Source: Loripinus fragilis
Lineage: Eukaryota > Mollusca > Bivalvia > Lucinida > Lucinidae
Assembly: GCA_964019695.1 (NCBI GenBank)
Contig: CAXHUL010000525.1
Span: 563,001-627,000 of the forward strand
Length of the DNA: 64,000 nucleotides
Reading direction: 5' to 3'
The position numbers and the translations under genes were made by a program. Below the pieces are notes generated by a model. The model searched no databases, was not told where the DNA came from, and saw only the letters and a list, made by a program, of their open reading frames with translations. Numbering within the stretch: position 1 is the first letter of the stretch; each line of letters starts with the position of its first letter. Positions 9,328-21,585 of this stretch are shown here, piece by piece.

Positions 9328-10145
9328 GTTCTCAGCTCCTGCTGTGGGCAGCAAGCCAATTTTTTTTCCAAAATGTTGACCTATAAAAGAGCTTACTCGG
9401 GTGTGAAAATTATCATTGTGCGCGCGCGCCCCGGACTGCAATTATGATATTTCCTGTTTTCCCATAGGGCCCAAGGCAAATGGGGATAGCGGTTGTACGC
9501 GCTTTCTAAGGCTCTGATCGCTTTTAGATTTTGCACGCGGATAGGGCCAACAGAGGCGCAGGTATTGCCATGTGCACCCGCCCGCAACAATGTTTCGATA
9601 CCGAGTTATCGGGGTGTGGAAGTCCTCCGCCCCGAAGCTTTACGCGCTTCCGTCTCGCAAACTACTATTTTCATCATGCCCACACGGGCATCAGTTTGTA
9701 GTACGGGAGGCCGTCTACAAATGGTGAAAATTTCAAAGCCTTCCGTCGGGAAATTAAAAAGTTATGAGCATTAGAAGATCTTCCCATTAGGCCCCATTAG
9801 GCCACAGTAGCCGACCGGGCCTAAAACTTGCGCGGGTCACTTTCACGGATGGGCTCGAAACTGGTGCCAGAAGTTAGCCCCCGACCAGTGCTTCATTGTG
9901 AGGCATTGCGTAAAATTGTCCGTCCCCCGAGTGCCGAGCAATAGCCCCTGAAAGGGCTTTCGGCACAATTTTCACGCCCTTATTTGAGCCACTTGTAGCC
10001 GAAGGAATTTTGCGCAAATGACTGAGAGGTGCTCCTGGGCACTGCTCATCACTTTGCAATAGGTTCCGGGGCTTTTCGCGAAGGTCGCGTTTTCTCAAAC
10101 TTTGAGGGCATTAGTGGGTGGGGTGTGAAAACCTCCGAATGCATG
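9328..10145 (+). repeat. Monomer 12
   Basis: 818 bp. C110T*, C246T*, G299T, G332A*, C523T*, T591G. The same haplotype is in monomers 17 and 19, and part of it in 23. Confidence 0.97.
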
Positions 10146-10963
10146 GTTCTCAGCTCCTGCTGTGGGCAGCAAGCCAATTTTTTTCCAAAATGTTGACCTA
10201 TAAAAGAGCTAACTCGGGTGTGAAAATTATCATTGTGCGCGCGCGCCCCGGACCGCAATTATGATATTTCCTGTTTTCCCATAGGGCCCAAGGCAAATGG
10301 GGATAGCGGTTGTACGCGCTTTCTAAGGCTCTGATCGCTTTTAGATTTTGCACGCGGATAGGGCCAACAGAGGCGCAGGTATTGCCATGCGCACCCGCCC
10401 GCAACAATGTTTCGATACCGAGTTATCGGGGTGTGGAAGTCCGCCGCCCCGAAGCTTTACGCGCTTTCGTCTCGCGAACTAATATTTTCATCATGCCCAC
10501 ACGGGCATCAGTTTGTAGTACGGGAGGCCGTCTACAAATGGTGAAAATTTCAAAGCCTTCCGTCGGGAAATTAAAAAGTTATGAGCATTAGAAGATCTTC
10601 CCATTAGGCCCCATTAGGCCACAGTAGCCGACCGGGCCTAAAACTTGCGCGGGTCACTTTCACGGACGGGCTCGAAACTGGTGCCAGAAGTTAGCCCCCG
10701 ACCAGTGCTTCATTGTGAGGCATTGCGTAAAATTTTCCGTCCCCCGAGTGCCGAGCAATAGCCCCTGAAAGGGCTTTCGGCACAATTTTCACGCCCTTAT
10801 TTGAGCCACTTGTAGCCGAAGGAATTTTGCGCAAATGACTGAGAGGTGCTCCTGGGCACTGCTCATCACTTTGCAATAGGTTCCGGGGCTTTTCGCGAAG
10901 GTCCCGTTTTCTCAAACTTTGAGGGCATTAGTGGGTGGGGTGTGAAAAACCTCCGAATGCATG
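10146..10963 (+). repeat. Monomer 13
   Basis: 818 bp: the loss of one T (T7) is offset by an extra A near m804. T67A, C323T, C338A, G760C. Hybrid in character: its left end matches monomer 18, the rest matches monomer 8. Confidence 0.97.
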
Positions 10964-11781
10964 GTTCTCAGCTCCTGCTGTGGGCAGCAAGCCAATTTTT
11001 TTTCCAAAATGTTGACCTATAAAAGAGCTTACTCGGGTGTGAAAATTATCATTGTGCGCGCGCGCCCCGGACCGCAATTATGATATTTCCTGTTTTCCCA
11101 TAGGGCCCAAGGCAAATGGGGATAGCGGTTGTACGCGCTTTCTAAGGCTCTGATCGCTTTTAGATTTTGCACGCGGATAGGGCCAACAGAGGCGCAGGTA
11201 TTGCCATGCGCACCCGCCCGCAACAATGTTTCGATACCGAGTTATCGGGGTGTGGAAGTCCGCCGCCCCGAAGCTTTACGCGCTTCCGTCTCGCGAACTA
11301 CTATTTTCATCATGCCCACACGGGCATCAGTTTGTAGTACGGGAGGCCGTCTACAAATGGTGAAAATTTCAAAGCCTTCCGTCGGGAAATTAAAAAGTTA
11401 TGAGCATTAGAAGATCTTCCCATTAGGCCCCATTAGGCCACAGTAGCCGACCGGGCCTAAAACTTGCGCGGGTCACTTTCACGGACGGGCTCGAAACTGG
11501 TGCCAGAAGTTAGCCCCCGACCAGTGCTTCATTGTGAGGCATTGCGTAAAATTTTCCGTCCCCCGAGTGCCGAGCAATAGCCCCTGAAAGGGCTTTCGGC
11601 ACAATTTTCACGCCCTTATTTGAGCCACTTGTAGCCGAAGGAATTTTGCGCAAATGACTGAGAGGTGCTCCTGGGCACTGCTCATCACTTTGCAATAGGT
11701 TCCGGGGCTTTTCGCGAAGGTCGCGTTTTCTCAAACTTTGAGGGCATTAGTGGGTGGGGTGTGAAAACCTCCAAATGCATG
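10964..11781 (+). repeat. Monomer 14
   Basis: 818 bp. G810A* only. Partner of monomer 9. Confidence 0.97.
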
Positions 11782-12599
11782 GTTCTCAGCTCCTGCTGTG
11801 GGCAGCAAGCCAATTTTTTTTCCAAAATGTTGACCTATAAAAGAGCTTACTCGGGTGTGAAAATTATCATTGTGCGCGCGCGCCCCGGACCGCAATTATG
11901 ATATTTCCTGTTTTCCCATAGGGCCCAAGGCAAATGGGGATAGCGGTTGTACGCGCTTTCTAAGGCTCTGATCGCTTTTAGATTTTGCACGCGGATAGGG
12001 CCAACAGAGGCGCAGGTATTGCCATGCGCACCCGCCCGCAACAATGTTTCGATACCGAGTTATCGGGGTGTGGAAGTCCGCCGCCCCGAAGCTTTACGCG
12101 CTTCCGTCTCGCGAACTACTATGTTCATCATGCCCAAACGGGCATCAGTTTGTAGTACGGGAGGCCGTCTACTAATGGTGAAAATTTCAAAGCCTTCCGT
12201 CGGGAAATTAAAAAGTTATGAGCATTAGAAGATCTTCCCATTAGGCACCATTAGGCCACAGTAGCCGACCGGGCCTAAAACTTGCGCGGGTCACTTTCAC
12301 GGACGGGCTCGAAACTGGTGCCAGAAGTTAGCCCCCGACCAGTGCTTCATTGTGAGGCATTGTGTAAAATTTTCCGTCCCCCAAGTGCCGAGCAATAGCC
12401 CCTGAAAGGGCTTTCGGCACAATTTTCACGCCCTTATTTGAGCCACTTGTAGCCGAAGGAATTTTGTGCAAATGACTGAGAGGTGCTCCTGGGCACTGCT
12501 CATCACTTTGCAATAGGTTCCGGGGCTTTTCGCGAAGGTCGTGTTTTCTCAAACTTTGAGGGCATTAGTGGGTGGGGTGTGAAAACCTCCGAATGCATG
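11782..12599 (+). repeat. Monomer 15
   Basis: 818 bp. T342G, C356A, A392T, C466A, C582T*, G602A*, C686T*, C761T*. Partner of monomer 10, which has A676G instead of C356A and C761T. Confidence 0.97.
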
Positions 12600-13408
12600 G
12601 TTCTCAGCTCCTGCTGTGGGCAGCAAGCCAATTTTTTTTCCAAAATGTTGACCTATAAAAGAGCTTACTCGGGTGTGAAAATTATCATTGTGCGCGCGCG
12701 CCCCGGACCGCAATTATGATATTTCCTGTTTTCCCATAGGGCCCAAGGCAAATGGGGATAGCGGTTGTATGCGCTTTCTAAGGCTCTGATCGCTTTTAGA
12801 TTTTGCACGCGGATAGGGCCAACAGAGGCGCAGGTATTGCCATGCGCACCCGCCCGCAACAATGTTTCGATACCGAGTTATCGGGGTGTGGAAGTCCGCC
12901 GCCCCGAAGCTTTACGCGCTTCCGTCTCGCGAACTACTATTTTCATCATGCCCACACGGGCATCAGTTTGTAGTACGGGAGGCCGTCTACAAATGGTGAA
13001 AATTTCAAAGCCTTCCGTCGGGAAATTAAAAAGTTATGAGCATTAGAAGATCTTCCCATTAGGCCCCATTAGGCCACAGTAGCCAACCGGGCCTAAAACT
13101 TGCACGGGTCACTTTCACGGATGGGCTCGAAACTGGTGCCAGAAGTTAGCCCCCTTCATTGTGAGGCATTGCGTAAAATTTTCCGTCCCCCGAGTGCCGA
13201 GCAATAGCCCCTGAAAGGGCTTTCGGCACAATTTTCACGCCCTTATTTGAGCCACTTGTAGCCGAAGGAATTTTGCGCAAATGACTGAGAGGTGCTCCTG
13301 GGCACTGCTCATCACTTTGCAATAGGTTCCGGGGCTTTTCGCGAAGGTCGCGTTTTCTCAAACTTTGAGGGCATTAGTGGGTGGGGTGTGAAAACCTCTG
13401 AATGCATG
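12600..13408 (+). repeat. Monomer 16, with 9-bp deletion
   Basis: 809 bp. Same m556-564 deletion as monomer 11. C171T*, G486A*, G505A*, C523T*, C809T*. Confidence 0.97.
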
Positions 13409-14226
13409 GTTCTCAGCTCCTGCTGTGGGCAGCAAGCCAATTTTTTTTCCAAAATGTTGACCTATAAAAGAGCTTACTCGGGTGTGAAAATTATCATTGT
13501 GCGCGCGCGCCCCGGACTGCAATTATGATATTTCCTGTTTTCCCATAGGGCCCAAGGCAAATGGGGATAGCGGTTGTACGCGCTTTCTAAGGCTCTGATC
13601 GCTTTTAGATTTTGCACGCGGATAGGGCCAACAGAGGCGCAGGTATTGCCATGTGCACCCGCCCGCAACAATGTTTCGATACCGAGTTATCGGGGTGTGG
13701 AAGTCCTCCGCCCCGAAGCTTTACGCGCTTCCGTCTCGCAAACTACTATTTTCATCATGCCCACACGGGCATCAGTTTGTAGTACGGGAGGCCGTCTACA
13801 AATGGTGAAAATTTCAAAGCCTTCCGTCGGGAAATTAAAAAGTTATGAGCATTAGAAGATCTTCCCATTAGGCCCCATTAGGCCACAGTAGCCGACCGGG
13901 CCTAAAACTTGCGCGGGTCACTTTCACGGATGGGCTCGAAACTGGTGCCAGAAGTTAGCCCCCGACCAGTGCTTCATTGTGAGGCATTGCGTAAAATTGT
14001 CCGTCCCCCGAGTGCCGAGCAATAGCCCCTGAAAGGGCTTTCGGCACAATTTTCACGCCCTTATTTGAGCCACTTGTAGCCGAAGGAATTTTGCGCAAAT
14101 GACTGAGAGGTGCTCCTGGGCACTGCTCATCACTTTGCAATAGGTTCCGGGGCTTTTCGCGAAGGTCGCGTTTTCTCAAACTTTGAGGGCATTAGTGGGT
14201 GGGGTGTGAAAACCTCCGAATGCATG
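13409..14226 (+). repeat. Monomer 17
   Basis: 818 bp. C110T*, C246T*, G299T, G332A*, C523T*, T591G; the same as monomers 12 and 19. Confidence 0.97.
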
Positions 14227-15043
14227 GTTCTCAGCTCCTGCTGTGGGCAGCAAGCCAATTTTTTTCCAAAATGTTGACCTATAAAAGAGCTAACTCGGGT
14301 GTGAAAATTATCATTGTGCGCGCGCGCCCCGGACCGCAATTATGATATTTCCTGTTTTCCCATAGGGCCCAAGGCAAATGGGGATAGCGGTTGTACGCGC
14401 TTTCTAAGGCTCTGATCGCTTTTAGATTTTGCACGCGGATAGGGCCAACAGAGGCGCAGGTATTGCCATGCGCACCCGCCTGCAACAATGTTTCGATACC
14501 GAGTTATCGGGGTGTGGAAGTCCGCCGCCCCGAAGCTTTACGCGCTTCCGTCTCGCGAACTACTATTTTCATCATGCCCACACGGGCATCAGTTTGTAGT
14601 ACGGGAGGCCGTCTACAAATGGTGAAAATTTCAAAGCCTTCCGTCGGGAAATTAAAAAGTTATGAGCATTAGAAGATCTTCCCATTAGGCCCCATTAGGC
14701 CACAGTAGCCGACCGGGCCTAAAACTTGCGCGGGTCACTTTCACGGACGGGCTCGAAACTGGTGCCAGAAGTTAGCCCCCGACCAGTGCTTCATTGTGAG
14801 GCATTGCGTAAAATTTTCCGTCCCCCGAGTGCCGAGCAATAGCCCCTGAAAGGGCTTTCGGCACAATTTTCACGCCCTTATTTGAGCCACTCGTAGCCGA
14901 AGGAATTTTGCGCAAATGACTGAGAGGTGCTCCTGGGCACTGCTCATCACTTTGCAATAGGTTCCGGGGCTTTTCGCGAAGGTCGCGTTTTCTCAAACTT
15001 TGAGGGCATTAGTGGGTGGGGTGTGAAAACCTCTGAATGCATG
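14227..15043 (+). repeat. Monomer 18
   Basis: 817 bp (T7). T67A, C256T*, T667C, C809T*. T667C creates a CpG. Partner of monomer 20. Confidence 0.97.
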
Positions 15044-15861
15044 GTTCTCAGCTCCTGCTGTGGGCAGCAAGCCAATTTTTTTTCCAAAATGTTGACCTAT
15101 AAAAGAGCTTACTCGGGTGTGAAAATTATCATTGTGCGCGCGCGCCCCGGACTGCAATTATGATATTTCCTGTTTTCCCATAGGGCCCAAGGCAAATGGG
15201 GATAGCGGTTGTACGCGCTTTCTAAGGCTCTGATCGCTTTTAGATTTTGCACGCGGATAGGGCCAACAGAGGCGCAGGTATTGCCATGTGCACCCGCCCG
15301 CAACAATGTTTCGATACCGAGTTATCGGGGTGTGGAAGTCCTCCGCCCCGAAGCTTTACGCGCTTCCGTCTCGCAAACTACTATTTTCATCATGCCCACA
15401 CGGGCATCAGTTTGTAGTACGGGAGGCCGTCTACAAATGGTGAAAATTTCAAAGCCTTCCGTCGGGAAATTAAAAAGTTATGAGCATTAGAAGATCTTCC
15501 CATTAGGCCCCATTAGGCCACAGTAGCCGACCGGGCCTAAAACTTGCGCGGGTCACTTTCACGGATGGGCTCGAAACTGGTGCCAGAAGTTAGCCCCCGA
15601 CCAGTGCTTCATTGTGAGGCATTGCGTAAAATTGTCCGTCCCCCGAGTGCCGAGCAATAGCCCCTGAAAGGGCTTTCGGCACAATTTTCACGCCCTTATT
15701 TGAGCCACTTGTAGCCGAAGGAATTTTGCGCAAATGACTGAGAGGTGCTCCTGGGCACTGCTCATCACTTTGCAATAGGTTCCGGGGCTTTTCGCGAAGG
15801 TCGCGTTTTCTCAAACTTTGAGGGCATTAGTGGGTGGGGTGTGAAAACCTCCGAATGCATG
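15044..15861 (+). repeat. Monomer 19
   Basis: 818 bp. C110T*, C246T*, G299T, G332A*, C523T*, T591G; the same as monomers 12 and 17. Confidence 0.97.
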
Positions 15862-16678
15862 GTTCTCAGCTCCTGCTGTGGGCAGCAAGCCAATTTTTTT
15901 CCAAAATGTTGACCTATAAAAGAGCTAACTCGGGTGTGAAAATTATCATTGTGCGCGCGCGCCCCGGACCGCAATTATGATATTTCCTGTTTTCCCATAG
16001 GGCCCAAGGCAAATGGGGATAGCGGTTGTACGCGCTTTCTAAGGCTCTGATCGCTTTTAGATTTTGCACGCGGATAGGGCCAACAGAGGCGCAGGTATTG
16101 CCATGCGCACCCGCCTGCAACAATGTTTCGATACCGAGTTATCGGGGTGTGGAAGTCCGCCGCCCCGAAGCTTTACGCGCTTCCGTCTCGCGAACTACTA
16201 TTTTCATCATGCCCACACGGGCATCAGTTTGTAGTACGGGAGGCCGTCTACAAATGGTGAAAATTTCAAAGCCTTCCGTCGGGAAATTAAAAAGTTATGA
16301 GCATTAGAAGATCTTCCCATTAGGCCCCATTAGGCCACAGTAGCCGACCGGGCCTAAAACTTGCGCGGGTCACTTTCACGGACGGGCTCGAAACTGGTGC
16401 CAGAAGTTAGCCCCCGACCAGTGCTTCATTGTGAGGCATTGCGTAAAATTTTCCGTCCCCCGAGTGCCGAGCAATAGCCCCTGAAAGGGCTTTCGGCACA
16501 ATTTTCACGCCCTTATTTGAGCCACTCGTAGCCGAAGGAATTTTGCGCAAATGACTGAGAGGTGCTCCTGGGCACTGCTCATCACTTTGCAATAGGTTCC
16601 GGGGCTTTTCGCGAAGGTCGCGTTTTCTCAAACTTTGAGGGCATTAGTGGGTGGGGTGTGAAAACCTCCGAATGCATG
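15862..16678 (+). repeat. Monomer 20
   Basis: 817 bp (T7). T67A, C256T*, T667C. Lacks the C809T of monomer 18. Confidence 0.97.
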
Positions 16679-17496
16679 GTTCTCAGCTCCTGCTGTGGGC
16701 AGCAAGCCAATTTTTTTTCCAAAATGTTGACCTATAAAAGAGCTTACTCGGGTGTGAAAATTATCATTGTGCGCGCGCGCCCCGGACCGCAATTATGATA
16801 TTTCCTGTTTTCCCATAGGGCCCAAGGCAAATGGGGATAGCCGTTGTACGCGCTTTCTAAGGCTCTGATCGCTTTTAGATTTTGCACGCGGATAGGGCCA
16901 ACAGAGGCGCAGGTATTGCCATGTGCACCCGCCCGCAACAATGTTTCGATACCGAGTTATCGGGGTGTGGAAGTCCGCCGCCCCGAAGCTTTACGCGCTT
17001 CCGTCTCGCGAACTACTATTTTCATCATGCCCACACGGGCATCAGTTTGTAGTACGGGAGGCCGTCTACAAATGGTGAAAATTTCAAAGTCTTCCGTCGG
17101 GAAATTAAAAAGTTATGAGCATTAGAAGATCTTCCCATTAGGCCCCATTAGGCCACAGTAGCCGACCGGGCCTAAAACTTGCGCGGGTCACTTTCACGGA
17201 CGGGCTCGAAACTGGTGCCAGAAGTTAGCCCCCGACCAGTGCTTCATTGTGAGGCATTGCGTAAAATTTTCTGTCCCCCGAGTGCCGAGCAATAGCCCCT
17301 GAAAGGGCTTTCGGCACAATTTTCACGCCCTTATTTGAGCCACTTGTAGCCGAAGGAATTTTGCGCAAATGACTGAGAGGTGCTCCTGGGCACTGCTCAT
17401 CACTTTGCAATAGGTTCCGGGGCTTTTCGCGAAGGTCGCGTTTTCTCAAACTTTGAGGGCATTAGTGGGTGGGGTGTGAAAACCTCCGAATGCATG
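16679..17496 (+). repeat. Monomer 21
   Basis: 818 bp. G164C, C246T*, C412T, C594T*. G164C recurs in monomer 64. Confidence 0.97.
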
Positions 17497-18314
17497 GTTC
17501 TCAGCCCCTGCTGTGGGCAGCAAGCCAATTTTTTTTCCAAAATGTTGACCTATAAAAGAGCTTACTCGGGTGTGAAAATTATCATTGTGCGCGCGCGCCC
17601 CGGACCGCAATTATGATATTTCCTGTTTTCCCATAGGGCCCAAGGCAAATGGGGATAGCGGTTGTACGCGCTTTCTAAGGCTCTGGTCGCTTTTAGATTT
17701 TGCACGCGGATAGGGCCAACAGAGACGCAGGTATTGCCATGCGCACCCGCCCGCAACAATGTTTCGATACCGAGTTATCGGGGTGTGGAAGTCCGCCGCC
17801 CCAAAGCTTTACGCGCTTCCGTCTCGCGAACTACTATTTTCATCATGCCCACACGGGCATCAGTTTGTAGTACGGGAGGCCGTCTACAAATGGTAAAAAT
17901 TTCAAAGCCTTCCGTCGAGAAATTAAAAAGTTATGAGCATTAGAAGATCTTCCCATTAGGCCCCATTAGGCCACAGTAGCCGACCGGGCCTAAAACTTGC
18001 GCGGGTCACTTTCACGGACGGGCTCGAAACTGGTGCCAGAAGTTAGCCCCCGACCAGTGCTTCATTGTGAGGCATTGCGTAAAATTTTCCGTCACCCGAG
18101 TGCCGAGCAATAGCCCCTGAAAGGGCTTTCGGCACAATTTTCACGCCCTTATTTGAGCCACTTGTAGCCGAAGGAATTTTGCGCAAATGACTGAGAGGTG
18201 CTCCTGGGCACTGCTCATCACTTTGCAATAGGTTCCGGGGCTTTTCGCGAAGGTCGCGTTTTCTCAAACTTTGAGGGCATTAGTGGGTGGGGTGTGAAAA
18301 CCTCCGAATGCATG
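17497..18314 (+). repeat. Monomer 22
   Basis: 818 bp. T10C, A190G, G229A, G307A*, G399A, G422A, C598A. Founder-like member of the T10C family (22, 26, 29, 34). Confidence 0.97.
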
Positions 18315-19132
18315 GTTCTCAGCTCCTGCTGTGGGCAGCAAGCCAATTTTTTTTCCAAAATGTTGACCTATAAAAGAGCTTACTCGGGTGTGAAAATTAT
18401 TATTGTGCGCGCGCGCCCGGGACCGCAATTATGATATTTCCTGTTTTCCCATAGGGCCCAAGGCAAATGGGGATAGCGGTTGTAAGCGCTTTCTAAGGCT
18501 CTGATCGCTTTTAGATTTTGCACCCGGATAGGGCCAACAGAGGCGCAGGTATTGCCATGCGCACCCGCCCGCAACAATGTTTCGATACCGAGTTATCGGG
18601 GTGTGGAAGTCCTCCGCCCCGAAGCTTTACGCGCTTCCGTCTCGCGAACTACTATTTTCATCATGCCCACACGGGCATCAGTTTGTAGTACGGGAGGCCG
18701 TCTACAAATGGTGAAAATTTCAAAGCCTTCCGTCGGGAAATTAAAAAGTTATGAGCATTAGAAGATCTTCCCATTAGGCCCCATTAGGCCAAAGTAGCCG
18801 ACCAGGCCTAAAACTTGCGCGGGTCACTTTCACGGATGGGCTCGAAACTGGTGCCAGAAGTTAGCCCCCGACCAGTGCTTTATTGTGAGGCATTGCGTAA
18901 AATTGTCCGTCCCCCGAGTGCCGAGCAATAGCCCCTGAAAGGGCTTTCGGCACAATTTTCACGCCCTTATTTGAGCCACTTGTAGCCGAAGGAATTTTGC
19001 GCAAATGACTGAGAGGTGCTCCTGGGCACTGCTCATCACTTTGCAATAGGTTCCGGGGCTTTTCGCGAAGGTCGCGTTTTCTCAAACTTTGAGGGCATTA
19101 GTGGGTGGGGTGTGAAAACCTCCGAATGCATG
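18315..19132 (+). repeat. Monomer 23
   Basis: 818 bp. C87T, C105G, C171A, G210C, G299T, C478A, G490A*, C523T*, C567T, T591G. Among the most diverged copies; G299T, C523T and T591G link it to monomers 12, 17 and 19. Confidence 0.97.
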
Positions 19133-19949
19133 GTTCTCAGCTCCTGCTGTGGGCAGCAAGCCAATTTTTTTCCAAAATGTTGACCTATAAAAGAGCTTAC
19201 TAGGGTGTGAAAATTATCATTGTGCGCGCGCGCCCCGCACCGCAATTATGATATTTCCTGTTTTCCCATAGGGCCCAAGGCAAATGGGGATAGCGGTTGT
19301 ACGCGCTTTCTAAGGCTCTGATCGCTTTTAGATTTTGCACGCGGATAGGGCCAACAGAGGCGCAGGTATTGCCATGCGCACCCGCCTGCAACAATGTTTC
19401 GATACCGAGTTATCGGGGTGTGGAAGTCCGCCGCCCCGAAGCTTTACGCGCTTCCGTCTCGCGAACTACTATTTTCATCATGCCCACACGGGCATCAGTT
19501 TGTAGTACGGGAGGCCGTCTACAAATGGTGAAAATTTCAAAGCCTTCCGTCGGGAAATTAAAAAGTTATGAGCATTAGAAGATCTTCCCATTAGGCCCCA
19601 TTAGGCCACAGTAGCCGACCGGGCCTAAAACTTGCGTGGGTCACTTTCACGGACGGGCTCGAAACTGGTGCCAGAAGTTAGCCCCCGACCAGTGCTTCAT
19701 TGTGAGGCATTGCGTAAAATTTTCCGTCCCCCGAGTGCCGAGCAATAGCCCCTGAAAGGGCTTTCGGCACAATTTTCACGCCCTTATTTGAGCCACTTGT
19801 AGCCGAAGGAATTTTGCGCAAATGACTGAGAGGTGCTCCTGGGCACTGCTCATCACTTTGCAATAGGTTCCGGGGCTTTTCGCGAAGGTCGCGTTTTCTC
19901 AAACTTTGAGGGCATTAGTGGGTGGGGTGTGAAAACCTCCGAATGCATG
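19133..19949 (+). repeat. Monomer 24
   Basis: 817 bp (T7). C71A, G107C, C256T*, C506T*. T7 with C256T links it to monomers 18 and 20, so pair 23-24 looks like an older copy of pair 17-18. Confidence 0.97.
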
Positions 19950-20767
19950 GTTCTCAGCTCCTGCTGTGGGCAGCAAGCCAATTTTTTTTCCAAAATGTTG
20001 ACCTATAAAAGAGCTTACTCGGGTGTGAAAATTATCATTGTGCGCGTGCGCCCCGGACCGCAATTATGATATTTCCTGTTTTCCCATAGGGCCCAAGGCA
20101 AATGGGGATAGCGGTTGTACGCGCTTTCTAAGGCTCTGATCGCTTTTAGATTTTGCACGCGGATAGGGCCAACAGAGGCGCAGGTATTGCCATGCGCACC
20201 CGCCCGCAACAATGTTTCGATACCGAGTTATCGGGGTGTGGAAGTCCGCCGCCCCGAAGCTTTACGCGCTTCCGTCTCGCGAACTACTATTTTCATCATG
20301 CCCACACGGGCATCAGTTTGTAGTACGGGAGGCCGTCTACAAATGGTGAAAATTTCAAAGCCTTCCGTCAGGAAATTAAAAAGTTATGAGCATTAGAAGA
20401 TCTTCCCATTAGGCCCCATTAGGCCACAGTAGCCGACCGGGCCTAAAACTTGCGCGGGTCACTTTCACAGACGGGCTCGAAACTGGTGCCAGAAGTTAGC
20501 CCCCGACCAGTGCTTCATTGTGAGGCATTGCGTAAAATTTTCCGTCCCCCGAGTGCCGAGCAATAGCCCCTGAAAGGGCTTTCGGCACAATTTTCACGCC
20601 CTTATTTGAGCCACTTGTAGCTGAAGGAATTTTGCGCAAATGACTGAGAGGTGCTCCTGGGCACTGCTCATCACTTTGCAATAGGTTCCGGGGCTTTTCG
20701 CGAAGGTCGCGTTTTCTCAAACTTTGAGGGCATTAGTGGGTGGGGTGTGAAAACCTCCGAATGCATG
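19950..20767 (+). repeat. Monomer 25
   Basis: 818 bp. C98T*, G421A*, G520A*, C673T*. All CpG transitions. Confidence 0.97.
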
Positions 20768-21585
20768 GTTCTCAGCCCCTGCTGTGGGCAGCCAGCCAAT
20801 TTTTTTTCCAAAATGTTGACCTATAAAAGAGCTTACTCGGGTGTGAAAATTATCATTGTGCGCGAGCGCCCCGGACCGCAATTATGATATTTCCTGTTTT
20901 CCCATAGGGCCCAAGGCAAATGGGGATAGCGGTTGTACGCGCTTTCTAAGGCTCTGGTCGCTTTTAGATTTTGCACGCGGATAGGGCCAACAGAGACGCA
21001 GGTATTGCCATGCGCACCCGCCCGCAACAATGTTTCGATACCGAGTTATCGGGGTGTGGAAGTCCGCCGCCCCGAAGCTTTACGCGCTTCCGTCTCGCGA
21101 ACTACTATTTTCATCATGCCCACACGGGCATCAGTTTGTAGTACGGGAGGCCGTCTACAAATGGTGAAAATTTCAAAGCCTTTCGTCGGGAAATTAAAAA
21201 GTTATGAGCATTAGAAGATCTTCCCATTAGGCCCCATTAGGCCACAGTAGCCGACCGGGCCTAAAACTTGCGCGGGTCACTTTCACGGACGGGCTCGAAA
21301 CTGGTGCCAGAAGTTAGCCCCCGACCAGTGCTTTATTGTGAGGCATTGCGTAAAATTTTCCGTCCCCCGAGTGCCGAGCAATAGCCCCTGAAAGGGCTTT
21401 CGGCACAATTTTCACGCCCTTATTTGAGCCACTTGTAGCCGAAGGAATTTTGCGCAAATGACTGAGAGGTGCTCCTGGGCACTGCTCATCACTTTGCAAT
21501 AGGTTCCGGGGCTTTTCGCGAAGGTCGCGTTTTCTCAAACTTTGAGGGCATTAGTGGGTGGGGTGTGAAAACCTCCGAATGCATG
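20768..21585 (+). repeat. Monomer 26
   Basis: 818 bp. T10C, A26C, C98A, A190G, G229A, C416T, C567T. Partner of monomer 34 at offset 6544. Confidence 0.97.

Larger units (their letters stand above)
6064..14226 (+). repeat. Five-monomer block duplicated in tandem (offset 4081)
   Basis: Monomers 8-12 (6064-10145) and 13-17 (10146-14226) share a long list of rare variants in the same order: C323T, C338A and an extra A near m804 in 8/13; G810A in 9/14; T342G, A392T, C466A, C582T, G602A and C686T in 10/15; C171T, G486A, G505A, C523T and the 9-bp deletion in 11/16; C110T, C246T, G299T, G332A, C523T and T591G in 12/17. The exchange point lies between m67 and m256: T67A is in 13 and 18 but not 8, C256T is in 18 but not 13. 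A few later differences (G760C, C356A, A676G, C648T, C761T) distinguish the copies. Confidence 0.93.
13409..16678 (+). repeat. Two-monomer block duplicated in tandem (offset 1635)
   Basis: Monomers 17-18 (13409-15043) and 19-20 (15044-16678) are near identical. Both pairs have C110T, C246T, G299T, G332A, C523T and T591G in the first monomer, and T7, T67A, C256T and T667C in the second. The offset is 1635 because the T7 tract removes one base. C809T at the ends of monomers 16 and 18, absent from 20, places the right exchange point between m667 and m809. This duplication came after the five-monomer one, since it copies part of its product. Confidence 0.93.
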
